Assembly (NCBI GenBank): GCA_024305405.1
Contig: JAKNDB010000079.1
Coordinates: forward strand, 1-64,000
From: Dirofilaria immitis
Taxonomy: Eukaryota; Nematoda; Chromadorea; Rhabditida; Onchocercidae
Length of the DNA: 64,000 bases
Direction of reading: 5' to 3'
Positions 38,322-51,800 of this stretch are shown one piece after another; the stretch's first letter is position 1, and every line of letters starts with the position of its first letter. A program made the position numbers and the translations under genes. The notes beneath the pieces are model-generated. The model ran no database searches. It was not told the DNA's origin and saw only the letters and a program-made list of their open reading frames with translations.

Positions 38322-40728
38322 TCTTACCCATTATATCTAAAACTAACAATGAGATTGTAAATCATGTCATGATTGCATGAATTTTAATTAAAAAATTAAA
38401 TTTAGGTCGAATTCATCAAAATATTCAGTGAAACAAATTATGACTCGAAATTATTTAATCTAAAAATTGAATAAATATATTCGCTAAGTTGAATTTGTCG
38501 ATAAAATTGAAGAATTTTGTTCTATAAAAATGTTTAATTTGAAAATATAATTTTCAAGCTTACAGAGGATAATTTGAATGAATGAATGAATATTTTCTAA
38601 TTTAATAAAATTATGAACAAATTTTTTCCAACAAAAATACTTCTTTTTGCATAAGTTATAAACTTTTAAATCAAAACGATATATAATAATTTTGAATCGT
38701 TATTGAAATTTTTTCTTTTTACTATTTAAGTTTTTCTAAAAACAATATTTAAGTTTTACACTTCTATAAATCGATAATGAAAAAAAAGAACGAAATTCAA
38801 ATTTCTACGAATGAGACAAAATTGAAAATATTGAAAAATGATATATGTGTGACAAATAAGTTATATCAAAAATTATTTTAATCCTTCTTTAATTATTTCT
38901 TAAAAACCTTAATTACTAATTATACATTCGCATTATAAATTGATAATATGTACCATACACTCAATTAAATATGACTTGCTATAGTAATTGCTTATATATA
39001 TTTGAAATTTCAAATTTTATTCTCTTGTTCACAGACATTATTATGCAGTAAAAATAGTAAATAAAAGTAAGGAAAAAGATTCAAAATAAATATTATCAAT
39101 TAAGCAATATCTTATCATTTATTATTTTACAACAATTAATCAATGCTTTCTTAGAGCTGTCCTATTTTCATTTATAATTTACTTTATGATTTATCAATTT
39201 CTTTAAACACTCATCAAAACTTGTTAATTTAATAAATCATTTTTTCTTTGTTTTTTTTTACCAACCTATTAGCATTTGTTAACAAAAAGTATTACTTTAT
39301 AATTCAAACTGAAAAAAAAAATTTTTTTCTGCAAAATTTTGCAAAAGTCTCGTTGTAAAAAAAAGTTTATAAAATTTTACGAATATCTCAACATAAAAGA
39401 AAAAAAAAAGTGAACAAACGAAATGTAAGACAAAACAATTGAAGCGAAATGATTCATTGATTGAATTTATGATTTCTTAATATAATGTTTTTCCAATTCT
39501 ATCTAACGAAAATATTATATGTTGCTTAAAGCTTTCCTTTTGTTCATCATTTGAAAGGAAAAAGTAAAAGAAAAGTTTTTGAAAAAATTAAATAAATAAA
39601 AGAAAATAAACGAAAAGATTAACAGTGTTTGTTTGATTTTTCTGATAACAAATTGATGAAAATACTTCGTTCATTTTCTCGCTGTACATTTATTGATCCT
39701 AAGAATTTTTTTTTCTTTCCTTATTTAAACTTTATTTAAAAAAGCTACTTAAGGAATGCATATTTTTTCAAATGAAAATATATGAACATTTGTTTATTTA
39801 TTCATATTTTTTACGGCGAAATAAGTAGGACCAAAATTTCGATTGGTTTTCTGCTTGAAATTTTATTTTATTTTTCATTTGAAATTGATTAGATATTGAA
39901 TACATGAATTGATAATAAAATTAATTCTCAATTTTTTTAATCGATTAATTTCCCATACATTTATTTAACTTTTATATATGATTATTGTTTTTGTAATTTG
40001 TAATTTTAAATAATTATTTGGATAAAAATTATTCCATTTTTTCCATAGATTTTTACGACATAATTAATTGTAATGAATTACAATATGGGGAGCAAATTAA
40101 AATCAACCGATATATTTGCTACAATTTTTTTTTTTAAATCGATATGCTATCCAAAATTGTTATAAGAAATGACAATCATCTGAACAGTCTATTCTAAAAT
40201 TTTTTTCTACATTTCCTCAATATTTTTTTCTTAATTTCTATGGAGATGTCGCATTACCGCAGGCAGATTTGAAGACATGTATAACTTATAAATAATCAAA
40301 TGGATTCAAATTTTGTTATTTCTACTTTTGATAATGTAGCAATATTTTAGAATATTATCAGCTTAATTTATTTGATTCTGATAAATGTGATAATTTGTCT
40401 ATAAAACAGTTCAATTTGTTAAATACTCGAATTATTTTTGCCACTATAATTATTTTATTTTAAAAATTTTTTATCGCTCTATGTATTTTAGATAGCTCAA
40501 AGTTTTTTCCTGACAATCATCTCATATATCACTCATAACACGTTTATAATTATTCATCGTTTATTGTTTATTTCATCATAGCTACTTTATCTCTACCATC
40601 TTCAATATATTAATCAAATCTTAACTATCATATCGCGATTAAATACTGTTTAATAGTATTATCATGTCTAAATGATAGAAGTACTTATTTTCAATTAAAT
40701 TCCTTAATTTAGATTAAGAATAAGGAAA
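38322..40728. other. intergenic, no gene seen
   Basis: 2.4 kb between the two Ly6-like genes. AT-rich with many homopolymer runs; no conserved coding segment and no third Ly6-like copy was found. Confidence 0.5.
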
Positions 40729-42001
40729 ATGAATTCAGTTATTCATATAACGTTATTACTATTTATTACTATAAATTATACTCTATCTTTAACCTGTTAT
40801 ATGGTACACTGGAATGGATATTCAGCATTTGTCGAGAAAGCTTATAAATGCAATGACGATGAAGAATTTTGTGCATCTTTGGTATTTCTCTTTCTTTTTG
40901 CAGATTTTTGTATTATTAAATAAATTAAAAGAATGAGTCCAATTAACACCGTTATTGTTGAACTTAGTTTAAAATAGATTAATTTATTCAATTAAATTCT
41001 TTTGTAATTTGTGAATTTGTCTTGATCGTACTTAAAAATTTGAATTATATAAAAAAATTTTTTAATTGATAGTTTTACAGTATGATTGTCATCTTTGATG
41101 ACGTAGCAAAATTTTTAACTTGAAGAATTATCTCGTTCTTCTTTTTCAACTGATTTTCTTTTACAGTATGATCGACATGCTGATAATTGGTTCCTTCGAG
41201 CAATACCTTTGGATAAAAATGTTATTCTGTTACCGAGGTAAAATTGATTGTATCCATCATTCCTATTTTAATTATTATTATAATATATATATATACTATG
41301 ATATTATAGTATATATTTGAATACTGTGTATAACACTTGAATACTGTGTTAGTTGCAAAAATTCTGTAATCTATGGTATTTCTTACAGTATGAATATTGT
41401 CTTCGATAACGATTGAAAAATAATTCATTTTTTCCCTATAAAATATCACTCAAATGAAAATTTTAATTCTATGATATTTTTTCAGCTGAGAAGTAGAATA
41501 GACTGCAACATAAAAACATTCAAAGAGGGCTGTTTTATGGATCCAAGATATAATAGTTATCAAAGAAGTGTATTCTTGTTACCAGTTTGCATTTGCAAAG
41601 GCGATTACTGTAATACGCAAGAAAAAATTGAAAATGTATGGTTGGAACAAAATATTTACAAATTCCGAAGTCCTGAAGATTGTCGTACTCAATTGGACAA
41701 ACAAAAGCTGACAACAAAATCTGTAACATTACCTAAAACAGAGATTGCTACAGAGATATCAGTAACAAGTCAGAAAACAACAACAACTATTACAACGATA
41801 TCAGGATTAGATCAAGAAGTAACAATTATTTCGACGAAAGCGCTAGAATCAAGTGATGAAGTGACTCCAGAGATGAAAACATCAACTCAGGAGGCAACGA
41901 TGAATACAACAGAAAACTTGGAAATGCAAATACTGATGAATACTACAGATGTATCAAAATTATATCAGAATATAAGTATGACTTTTACGGAAATGCCGTA
42001 A
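40729..42001 (+). CDS. secreted Ly6/three-finger-like protein with Ser/Thr-rich tail, copy 2
   Basis: Exons 40729-40881, 41167-41237 and 41486-42001, all phase 0, giving about 246 aa. A clear signal peptide (MNSVIHITLLLFITINYTLS) leads to mature LTCYMVHWNGY. Cysteine landmarks follow: KCNDDEEFC, KKCYSVTE, LRSRIDCNIK, EGCFMDPRY and CICKGDYCNT, matching copy 1 exon by exon. After the cysteine domain (about residue 125) comes a long Thr/Ser-rich tail with TTTTITTIS and three N-glycosylation sequons (NTT, NTT, NIS) near the end, a mucin-like stalk. No GPI-type hydrophobic C-terminus is visible, so secretion is favoured. Exon 2 needs one A restored at 41215-41219 to enter and leave in phase. Confidence 0.7.
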
Positions 42002-45000
42002 CAAGAAGATATAACAACAGTATAGAAATTTTCGGAACAAGCAACGATGATTATTTCTCCGTTACAATGGAACGATAATGAATTCTGTAAACGAGTAAAT
42101 TGAATCAGAATTTTTAGAATTGCTTTTAATTCTGAAATCAAAAAAAGTGCAACTCATTGTATTGTTGAAAAATTAAATTTAATTTTTGTGATCTACTAAT
42201 AAATTAATTAATAATTTGTGAATTCCTGATTATCGATAGCAGATTAGGAAATGATCAATTTCACAAATGAAATTAAATCTTCGTCGATAGTATATCAAAA
42301 TATATTCTATTTCGATTCGTCCAGTATGATTCATCACTTTATTAAATATAATAGTGAGGAAGAAAGTAATAAAAAGCATAGATTCTGTTAAAGAATTTAT
42401 CAAGAAATTAAAAATTCCAGATTTAATCTTATTTATGTTATTATTGACTATTTGGTAATTATGTATAATTTTAATTTCAGTTTGATTTCATTGATCAATT
42501 TTATCATGAATTATGTTGCCATTAATTTTTTTGTTTGGATGGAATTTAAAGTGGAAGGATTGAAATTTCTAATAAATTCTATAACAGCAGAATACGGTGA
42601 TTCCATATCATATTGAAACGTAAAAGGTGATGAGGGATTATGCATAACAAAAGATTTAACAAACAACTGAATTTAACAAACAATTGTACCATTTAGCAGT
42701 ACAACAATATTTTTTTGTCTTTTGGAAAATGCAATCAAAGTATGATGTTTAGATATATTTGTTCTCATAATTTATAAAAATTAAATGAATCAACAATATG
42801 TAGATTTTTAATTTCATAAACCAAAATTAAGTTTTTGCATTAATATATTGAAATTCGATTGATTCGAATCTTTCAATATAAATATGTCCAATTAAAAAAA
42901 TGAAACACACAATCGAAAATATATATATATATTGAAATTTGAGATTTTATTAAAATTAATTTAATAGAATCGTATTTTAATTTATCTTTTCTTTTTTAAA
43001 ATTTATTGTTATTTTGATAGTTCCCGAAATGAACAAGAAAAAAAGTAATAAAAATATGGATTCTTTTAAAGTTAAAAGTTTTTAATTTTCATTGATTAGT
43101 TAATAATTACACAGAATTTTAATTATTAGATACATTTAGTTTATTGTTTCATTTTTTTATTCTTAACTGGTAAATATATTATCATCAGTTAATTTTATTT
43201 TTTTACTCTCAAATTAAATTAAAAGTAAAACTAAGTATGAAAACTGAAATTTCCAACGAATTTTTAATTTATTCCTCTTATTTTAATAAATTTCACAGAA
43301 TGAGTTAATAATTTTTAGGGAATGAGTTGAAAATTTCACAAAATAATTTAAAAATTTTATAGAATGATTTAATAAATTTTACAGAATTTATAGAATGACT
43401 TGATGTATTTCATAGAACGACAATCAAATTATTAATAACAATTACAACTATTCCATATAAAATCAAGATGGAGAAAGTATAAATTTCGTAATTGTTACAT
43501 CTTCCAGAATTATAAAACTTATCTATCTGCTATTATTAACTTCAACATTACTACTGATAATAATCTTATTGATTCAGTTACAAACAGCGATCAATAAATT
43601 TCACAGTTTCTTTTTTTTTTTCGCTATGTTTCTTCGAGCACATCAATTATGATCAAGAATGGAGTTCCATCTTGCAAAGTAGTGGAGGAAGAAAATTTCT
43701 CAAATTAGATCTTTGCTTTTATAATTGGGAAATGTATGATGGTACATGTTTGCAAAATATATAAGATGTTGTTGAATCTTTTAATATTGTAGGTGCACAA
43801 AGTTTAAGAATAGACGGGAAGACAAAGAAGCAAAATTCCGAAAACTGATTCACTAGTGAATGTTTCCGGTTTGATAAGTTAGCTTATACGTAATGTCTGA
43901 ATATTTAAGATTTTCTCATATAATGACCAAATATATCTCCTTCTATTGAAGGAGTTACTTTTATCTTTCCTTTTATTCTGTCTTTACTTTGCTCTGATTG
44001 TTATTCGACAGGGGCACTTTCCAATTCAACTTCCAATCTTCATCAATTCTATTAGTTTTCAATATCGATAATTCTCCTATCAAAAAAGAAATACATTTTA
44101 TCGATTGATGTCGATATCTATCAATTATTTCGTAGTTGCGACAAATAAAGTCGGTTAAATCGAACAATTCATTACACCATAAATTTAACTCTGTCTAATT
44201 ATCATTTACACAAAAACGCACCCTCACAACAGAAAACAATAATTTATCAATCAGTGAAAGCACTAACTTAGGAAAAGCCAGACCAAACCATACCAAAAAT
44301 TGAGAACGTTGATCAACAGGAATACGTATGTGTATATATGCATTATTATAGATATAATAATATGACCATTTTGATTGGATGTGACATTTAAAGCCACAAT
44401 TCGGATTTCAGTTTCCTAGTACATGACCTGATTAGACACTCTTTAAATGAAAGTTATGGGAAAAAGCTTCGATAATCTAGATTGTTTTTTTGTTCTCATA
44501 AAATTATAGTCCTTGTCAGCTTTTTTTTTCATAAACTTTCAGTTTTATGATATTCGCATTGGAAAGAAATGATGTTTAAAGATGAATACGAGTGGAAACA
44601 AAACGGAAGTGTACTTTCCAGATTTGCAGTTCTTAGTAAACTATCATCAAATTATAAATTTCGATTCCTTGAAGGTATTTCAACTAGAAGATCAACACAA
44701 GTGACATATTAATAAGTCGCATCTGCAATTCTGAGCTATGCATCAGAGGAAATCGATGAAGCATATTAATTAAGTATCCAGCAATTTCTATTGAATTTAA
44801 ATATTGAATTTAAAATGTCAATTAAGGCATGTTTTAACTCGAACTTCTTATTATTCTGTTACTCTCAACGACAGTAATAGTACAATTGTCAGTATCGTTC
44901 TATCAATTTCGCTTATTTTTTACTCCAGCCTTTTCTTATACTTGGAAAAAATCACAAAATTCATCAAAATTTATAATGTTAAATTGTTCTTCAACCAGGT

Positions 45001-45899
45001 CCTTTTATTTTTATATCACTTCTCGTGACCTTTTCTCTCAATACTGAGTGTGTCATCCACTCCTGCTACCAAAGGACATGAAAACTTAATAAATCATTTT
45101 TTTACTTGGTGCCTTTCTGAAAAATAGCACTCAAGTTTTTGCGAAAGGAAATATTAAAGCGACGAAAGCGATATGAGGAGATAAAGTAATATGAGGAGTG
45201 GCCGTACAGTAGTCGACTCTGGAAATGATACTATTTCTACTGTCGCTTCTCATCTTCCGTCAGTTCGCTGATTAATATTATTTTAAAGAATTACTTTTAT
45301 GAGCTTAAGAGATGTCACTGATTGATGAAACAGTAAATCAAGAAGAAGCTGGCTAAGGTATAGTTATAGTCAAAATATGATAAGGACATCTTTTGTTGGA
45401 CAGTTTATGCTTCTTCCTTTTGGCTTTAATCCCTTCCTTTCGCTCTACTTTCCCCATCAAATCAATATTTCTTTCCTCTTTTTTTGCATACTAAAATTTA
45501 ATTGAAAGCAAAGGTCTACGCTATTAATCGCCTAATTTCTATAATTTCAATTTGAAATTACAATAAATAAAAAGGACAGAACAGAAATATTTGTTCAAGA
45601 AGTTTCCATTCAGTAGGAATTCCAGTCAAATGTCATTGGAATGATTACGAAAACTTGCTACTGATCAAAAGGCAAAAAATAGATTCATAAATGAGATGGC
45701 AGTACAAATAGTTGCTTCTGTATAACAGAACTTATTTCAGAAGGCCTTACTTTTCTGTACAATTGAAATGTGAATAGTCATTTCATAGATCACAAATGAT
45801 GATGCTTCCTCTAACATAACTTCTTTTAGCATGGGAAGTGATAATTACTCAACTCTCTGATTTCATAAACATGAAGATATTATGAGAATGTTTTCAAGG
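42002..45899. other. intergenic, no gene seen
   Basis: 3.9 kb between the second Ly6-like gene and the integrase fossil. Besides the minisatellite at 43284-43420 I see only short ORFs. The minus-strand ORF at 43973-44167 and plus-strand ORF at 44804-45028 have no recognisable family. The part after about 43.6 kb could be decayed upstream retroelement sequence, but I cannot support that. Confidence 0.45.
43284..43420. repeat. degenerate minisatellite, unit about 22 bp
   Basis: Roughly six diverged copies of a unit like AATAAATTTCACAGAATGAGTT follow each other, with variants such as AAAAATTTTATAGAATGATTT. Confidence 0.7.
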
Positions 45900-46970
45900 A
45901 TGTTTACGCCTCTGCCAATTTAGCTTGGGTTAAAGTTCCTAGGACATATTGGATACCTCATGGAAGAGTATACGTCAAAACCATTCTTAAAAAAACAATA
46001 AGAATTCCCATCTTTATTCATCAGAAAGGATGATCGCGAGCAGACCATTCAACAAAATCAGGGTAGACTTTTTAGTCTATATAGTAAAGGACAATTGGAC
46101 AGTGTCAAAGCGATGGGTGGCTCTATTCACGTGTCTAGTCACAAGAGCCATTCATATGGAAGTCATGAACAAAATGTCTGCTGTGACTTTTATACAAGCA
46201 TTCAGATGTATCAGCCGAAGACTACGTCCACAGTTTGTGTTGTCTGACAATGCCAAGAACTTTGTTCTAGCTTCTAAGTTAATTCAAGAGAATAGCATGA
46301 TGCAAGAACAAAGAGCAATGAAGTGGTAATCCATTATCCCGGAATCTTTACCCGAGAGCTCCGTGGCAAGAAGGTGTATACGAAAGGATGATTGGAGTTG
46401 TAAAGGAACCTTACAGAAAGCAGAAGAACCTCACAGGAGAAAGCGAATTCACCACGATGATAACCGAAACTGAATTCTTAGTAAAAGACTATTGGTACGA
46501 TATGAGAGGAACTGAGAGCAAATATTATTTCCACTTTATTTGGGGGATTTTATATGGCCTGGCTGTAATTATGTGAGGAATTCATCGGAATATAAGATTT
46601 TTACGCGTGAATGACGAAACAAATGTACCTATGTACAAAATCACTGCAATCAGCTAGAATTAATTTATCATTACCAAAATACCTAGAGAAAGTTACAACA
46701 TTTGTGACGAGTATTTAAAAGAATTAAGGGTAGGAACGAATTGAGGAAAATGCATAAGAATTCTTGTAGTTGTGTACAACGAAAGCCAATCAATGGTTAA
46801 TTGATATTATTAAAGGAGAAGGTCCCAGAAATTCCTGGAAAATGGGTCGAGTAGAAAGGATGATCGAGGAAAAAGACAGTCATTGTCGATCGGTAGTCGT
46901 GAAGATGTCGAATGGCATAAGATTGACTCGCGCTGTAAGAATCTGTTCCTTTAGAGATCTCAAGATCTGA
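45900..46970 (+). mobile_element. decayed BEL/Pao integrase and C-terminal domain
   Basis: The plus strand reads TYWIPHGRVYVKTILKK at about 45940-45995, the integrase zinc-binding region. In another frame (46030-46329) it reads RPFNKIRVDFLVYIVKDNW, then a SKRWVALFTCLVTRAIHMEV block and LRPQFVLSDNAKNFVLASKL. This is a near-perfect BEL/Pao DDE core with the first two catalytic-type aspartates in context (RVDFL, LSDNAKNF). Segments at 46388-46576 (MIGVVKEPYRKQKNLTGESE) and 46770-46970 (NSWKMGRVERMIEEKDSHCR and SVVVKMSNGIRLTRAVR) match the integrase end and the following DUF5641-type domain. Stops and frameshifts between segments show it is dead, but it is much better preserved than the copies at 9-12.7 kb. 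Confidence 0.85.
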
Positions 46971-48300
46971 AAGCCTAGCCTCTAAATTCTTCTCGTCTCC
47001 GGAATGTCGCTGAAATCGCTAAGCCCTTTGATAAAAGAATATGTATATATTTATAAGGTAATTTGTTAGAGATATAATAAATTAGTAAAATAAGAAATGG
47101 TATTACAATAAGTAATAGAACTAAGTCTTCAATCATTATTAATATAACCGTGTCTATGTAATTTGTCTAACAATGATACAGTAACCTATTTACCGATGAT
47201 ACCATACTCTTTATTGATAAACCAAGTTGATTCTTGCATATAAAACTACTGAACATAATGATTCAAAAAATAATACTGGCAGCATCAATAAAGCAACAGT
47301 TGAAAAAACTGAATTTGAATGTGCCAATCGAATTAGGAAAAAATTGATTAAAAGTATCAAAGAAACATCTATTGATAGTATAACAATTATCGTAATTAGG
47401 CAAAACCATTATCCAATTTTATTTTAATAATTAGAATAATTTATAGCAAAAAGTAAAAAAATTTCCCAATTAAACAGCTTTTTTAAACAGTTTATAATTT
47501 TCAATTGTTTAAATTTCTCTTTTCATTGATATTAACATACTTAAATGATATTCGTCTGATTCTTAGCATGATTTTAATATGCAAACTAATATTCATTTCA
47601 TTAATAACAATCAGTACTTCCTTTTTTTCCACTAAGTGATAAAAAGATATATCAGTAAATTTAGATTCATAAAATAATATAATTATTGGCCTGGTTTGAC
47701 ACTCTTATCGCTCTTAAATATTAAATTGAAGAATCAAAATCATAACATGAAAGGAAGCTGAAAAAAAGTTTCATAAAGAAAAAATGAATAAAAGAATTTC
47801 GATCATAGTTATTTGACAGTAAATTTCAATATTGATAATATAAAAATTTTAAACGCATTATCGCATCTTGGTAGTAAAGTTTGCCATCAAACACATATTT
47901 GAATCTAATTACTCATAAATAATAATGACAAAAAAATCTCGCTTAATGAAGAATATTTACTTAACATTTTATTATAAAATTTAAGAATTATTTTTATTGA
48001 TAGAAAAGTTTTTGATCAAAATTGAAATTTTATCACTTATTGAGCGATAACATGATGATAACTTCTAACTCAATTTTTTTATTTAGTAATTTCTTCTATT
48101 CAAAGATTTGACATTTATTTCACTAATAATGAAATGATTATTAATATTTGCTATTGACATTTTCGAGGAAAAATTTTTTATAAAATATTTTTTTATTTAC
48201 AAAATCTTTTTTATTCGAAATTTTTTTCTATCTTTTGAAATTCATATGTTAACAATATGTAATAGTTCGAAAAAGCTGCTTCAATGGCTTATTATTATTG

Positions 48301-48341
<41 letters not shown>

Positions 48342-48832
48342 GTATTATTATTATTATTAATGCTATTGTTATTATTATTATTATTTGCTGTTGTTGGATT
48401 TTAAATGCATGAAAGGTAATATTTCTATAAATGCTTGTGTTAAAGCAAAAAGAGAAAGAAAATATTTTGCTATAAAAATTACGTTATTTCGAAAATAAAA
48501 ATTAATACCTAAAATGAGCATTACATGCAATTTCAAAATAAATAATTTATTTAAAATTTAAATCAATAACATTGTCAATGTTTAGGTATTAAATAAATTG
48601 TTAAATTATTCTATTCCTATTAAAATTAATCGTAGAAGAATTTATCAAATAGTAACTATTATTGATATTCAAAGATGTTCTTGAAAAAAAAAAACTAAAA
48701 CTTAATAATTCAATAGTCAGTTGAAAATTGGAATTGATGATTTTATCATGTATGCATAAGCAACGTTGTCAATCAGTATCAATCATCATTGATCATTTAG
48801 ATTAATATCACTACCATTGTTGTCATCATATT
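46971..48832. other. intergenic with trinucleotide microsatellite
   Basis: AT-rich DNA downstream of SLC19 copy A. A TTA/TCA-type microsatellite lies at about 48285-48400. No conserved coding segment was recognised; the plus-strand ORF at 47227-47427 has no family resemblance. Confidence 0.5.
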
Positions 48833-51800
48833 TTATCGAATGGAAATACAGTGAAGAAATACAGGATTTGAATTAGCTACAGTTGGTTGTCCGAGCTTTT
48901 CAAGCAATTGTTCTTGATTTATCGTATTCAAAGTAAATGAGTGTATTTGAAATCGATGTCGTAAACGAATTGTTAAATTGTATACAATTGAACATAGGAA
49001 AATTAAAGCAATTATCGCATGACAGGTACCGTACACGAAAAACTGAAATTGAAAAATTCGCATGGATGACAAGAAGGAAATTAACTATCGCATGCAAAAT
49101 ATGCAATAGCTAAAAAGCAAACAAATTAATAAATTGATTAGAAATTAAAAATTAGATTGGAAAAATTAATATAATTAATCGATAGACATGAAACTTCAAG
49201 TATAAATAAGTTAATAAATACGTATACAAAGTAAATATATCTATTTAGTATAATTATATACAATCGTGACGGTGACAAACTTATACTTTACGGTTCACGT
49301 GTATCAATTAATTATAAGCAACTTTAACATTAACGAATTTATGCTTACATTTTTAAGTTAACTAGCCCTGAAAATGGATAAAACCCGAGCGAGACACAAG
49401 ACCCTAGCTTTAGGTCAAACGTTTGGTTCATTCCACAACGCCTTGAGAAAAGATTAAAGACGTATGAACTAATTATATGTAAATGTAACCTTATAAATTT
49501 ATACTTAAAGTTTATCAAACTAATTATATGAAAACGTAACAATAATGAACTTATAGTTGATGTATTCATGTCTATCAATTAATTAGGACAACTATAGCAT
49601 TGACGAATTTGCAACTAATTTGTCTATTTGTATCCAATGTTATGATAATATGAAAGCAGAGAATTTTCATAGCGCCCAGATTCGAAATAAAAAGAAAAAA
49701 TGAAGAAACCTGTGATCTAACAGCCATACCAAAACCACGTTTATCGACAACGATCATTGTCAAAAGTGCTTGCATGATAAGGGCCATAAATGAATTCAGA
49801 CCAAATATCAATCCATAACTTTCACTTACCATTTTTTTAGCCAAATTCCATCTGAATTAATCTCGAATAATTAATTTATTATTAAAATATCGCGATAAAT
49901 CATCAGTAATCGCTATTAGCCGATATTTAATCATCAAAAATCGTCTAAAATCATCTAACATACCTTATTTTCTATGTATTAGAGAAATTTTTCATTTTAT
50001 ACAACCCTTATTCAATAGTTTAAAAATGATACTTGAAACAGTATAATGAAACAATTATAACGAAAAATGAAATCATATTTATGAATTATTTTTGGTTAAA
50101 TTGTGATGATAGGAAAGTTTCTTGATGGAAATATGAGTGAATACGAGTCAACTTTAGTGTTAAATATATTAAGATTAATTTGATAAAATAAATTTAAAAC
50201 ATACTGTGCAATGGTTATCATCACTTGAAAAAGTGTGCGGTAGCAAATATAACAAATATACATCACAGGGATTGTTCGGGCCTGGCTAAACATTAATAGC
50301 AAAGCACAATCAATGCTTGATATCAGTACCAAAGCTGTTTCGCCCCATTTGTCCCAGTCGATTGATATCATATTCATTAACATTATCGCTATTGCAGCTG
50401 TAATAAAATAATCTATGTTGAAAATCTAAATATCCAAGTCTCGCGATTTCTCATTGTAAACATAGAATTATCTGCTAAGTATGATCTGACTTTTTCCAAA
50501 GCTATTGAACTAATTAATTGCTGAAAGTATTTCTTTGAGAAAACTTATGAAATACAAATCAACATTAGTGAAAATAATTGAATCGTAAAGGACGGACAGA
50601 TGAGAATGGTAAAGGTTGGAAAAGTGTTGCTTGGCATATTTCAAATAATTCTTTAATTCGCAAAATACTTGAAAGACTTACCACAAGCCGTATAAGTCGC
50701 TTCTGCGAAGCCATTAAACGTCGTTTCCTCTTTCTGAACCTCTCCCCATAACGTTTGCGAATAAGCACTTACCTTAAATATGAACTGATGCAGTAAAGCG
50801 TCAGATGAAATATGATTAAAATAATTAAGAAAATAAAATATGTAATATGCAAACTTCATTATTTTGAACTAAGACGTTATCAATTTATTTGCATAGTAAA
50901 TTTGTTTATTTGTTCAGCAATTAAATTTATCATTGTCATATATATAGTAACTATAGCTTGCTATTCATTGACGTTAGAGTAAATTTGAAAGGTAAAAACA
51001 ACGGTATATTTTCAAAAATCTTACCTGCAAGGACATACATGTTGTCATTGCCCACCAAAGTGACCATTTTCGTATAAATCCAATCCCATAAATTTGTTTT
51101 GTATTCGACCATAATTTTCTCATTCGAAATTTCACATACTGTGTATAAGTAGTCGGTTCATTGAGTTTTTCCATATCTGAAAATTCAATTTTAAATTCCA
51201 ATTGAAGTATACAATGTGAATATTACAAAAATTAAACTTACAATGCATTTACACATATATAAATATGATATTAATTAAATATTTATTAATGCATAATCTA
51301 ATATGTGTTACTTTTTAAAATTATCAATTACTGAAATTAATTAATAAATTTTTCTCGAGTCAATAATTAACGCATTAGTTAATTAATGCATTTAATACAA
51401 TTATTTTAAATATGTAAAACTGATTTTCGATCTCACAGCTATTTCCAGAATTCCCGATGCATTTTTATGAATAAAAAAGTAAGTGTTCGCTAAATTTCTT
51501 GGAATTTGATAAATTCTCCAGAATGATCAAAACAATTTTATAACAATAATCTTTTTCGAACGATATAACTGAAGTTTCTTTTTAACAATCAAGAAATTTT
51601 AAAACAAAAATTTTTATAACTTTAATCATTTTTTGTAATTAAAAATAAAAATGAAAATAAGAAGTAGAAACTAAAGTATGAAATCCTAAAATCGAAATCC
51701 TTTTTTGTGACTATAAAATTTGAAATTGAGACTTTATAATTTTAATCATTTTTCGATAATTAAAAAACTAACTTGTTGCAATTTTAATTCGTTCAACTAA

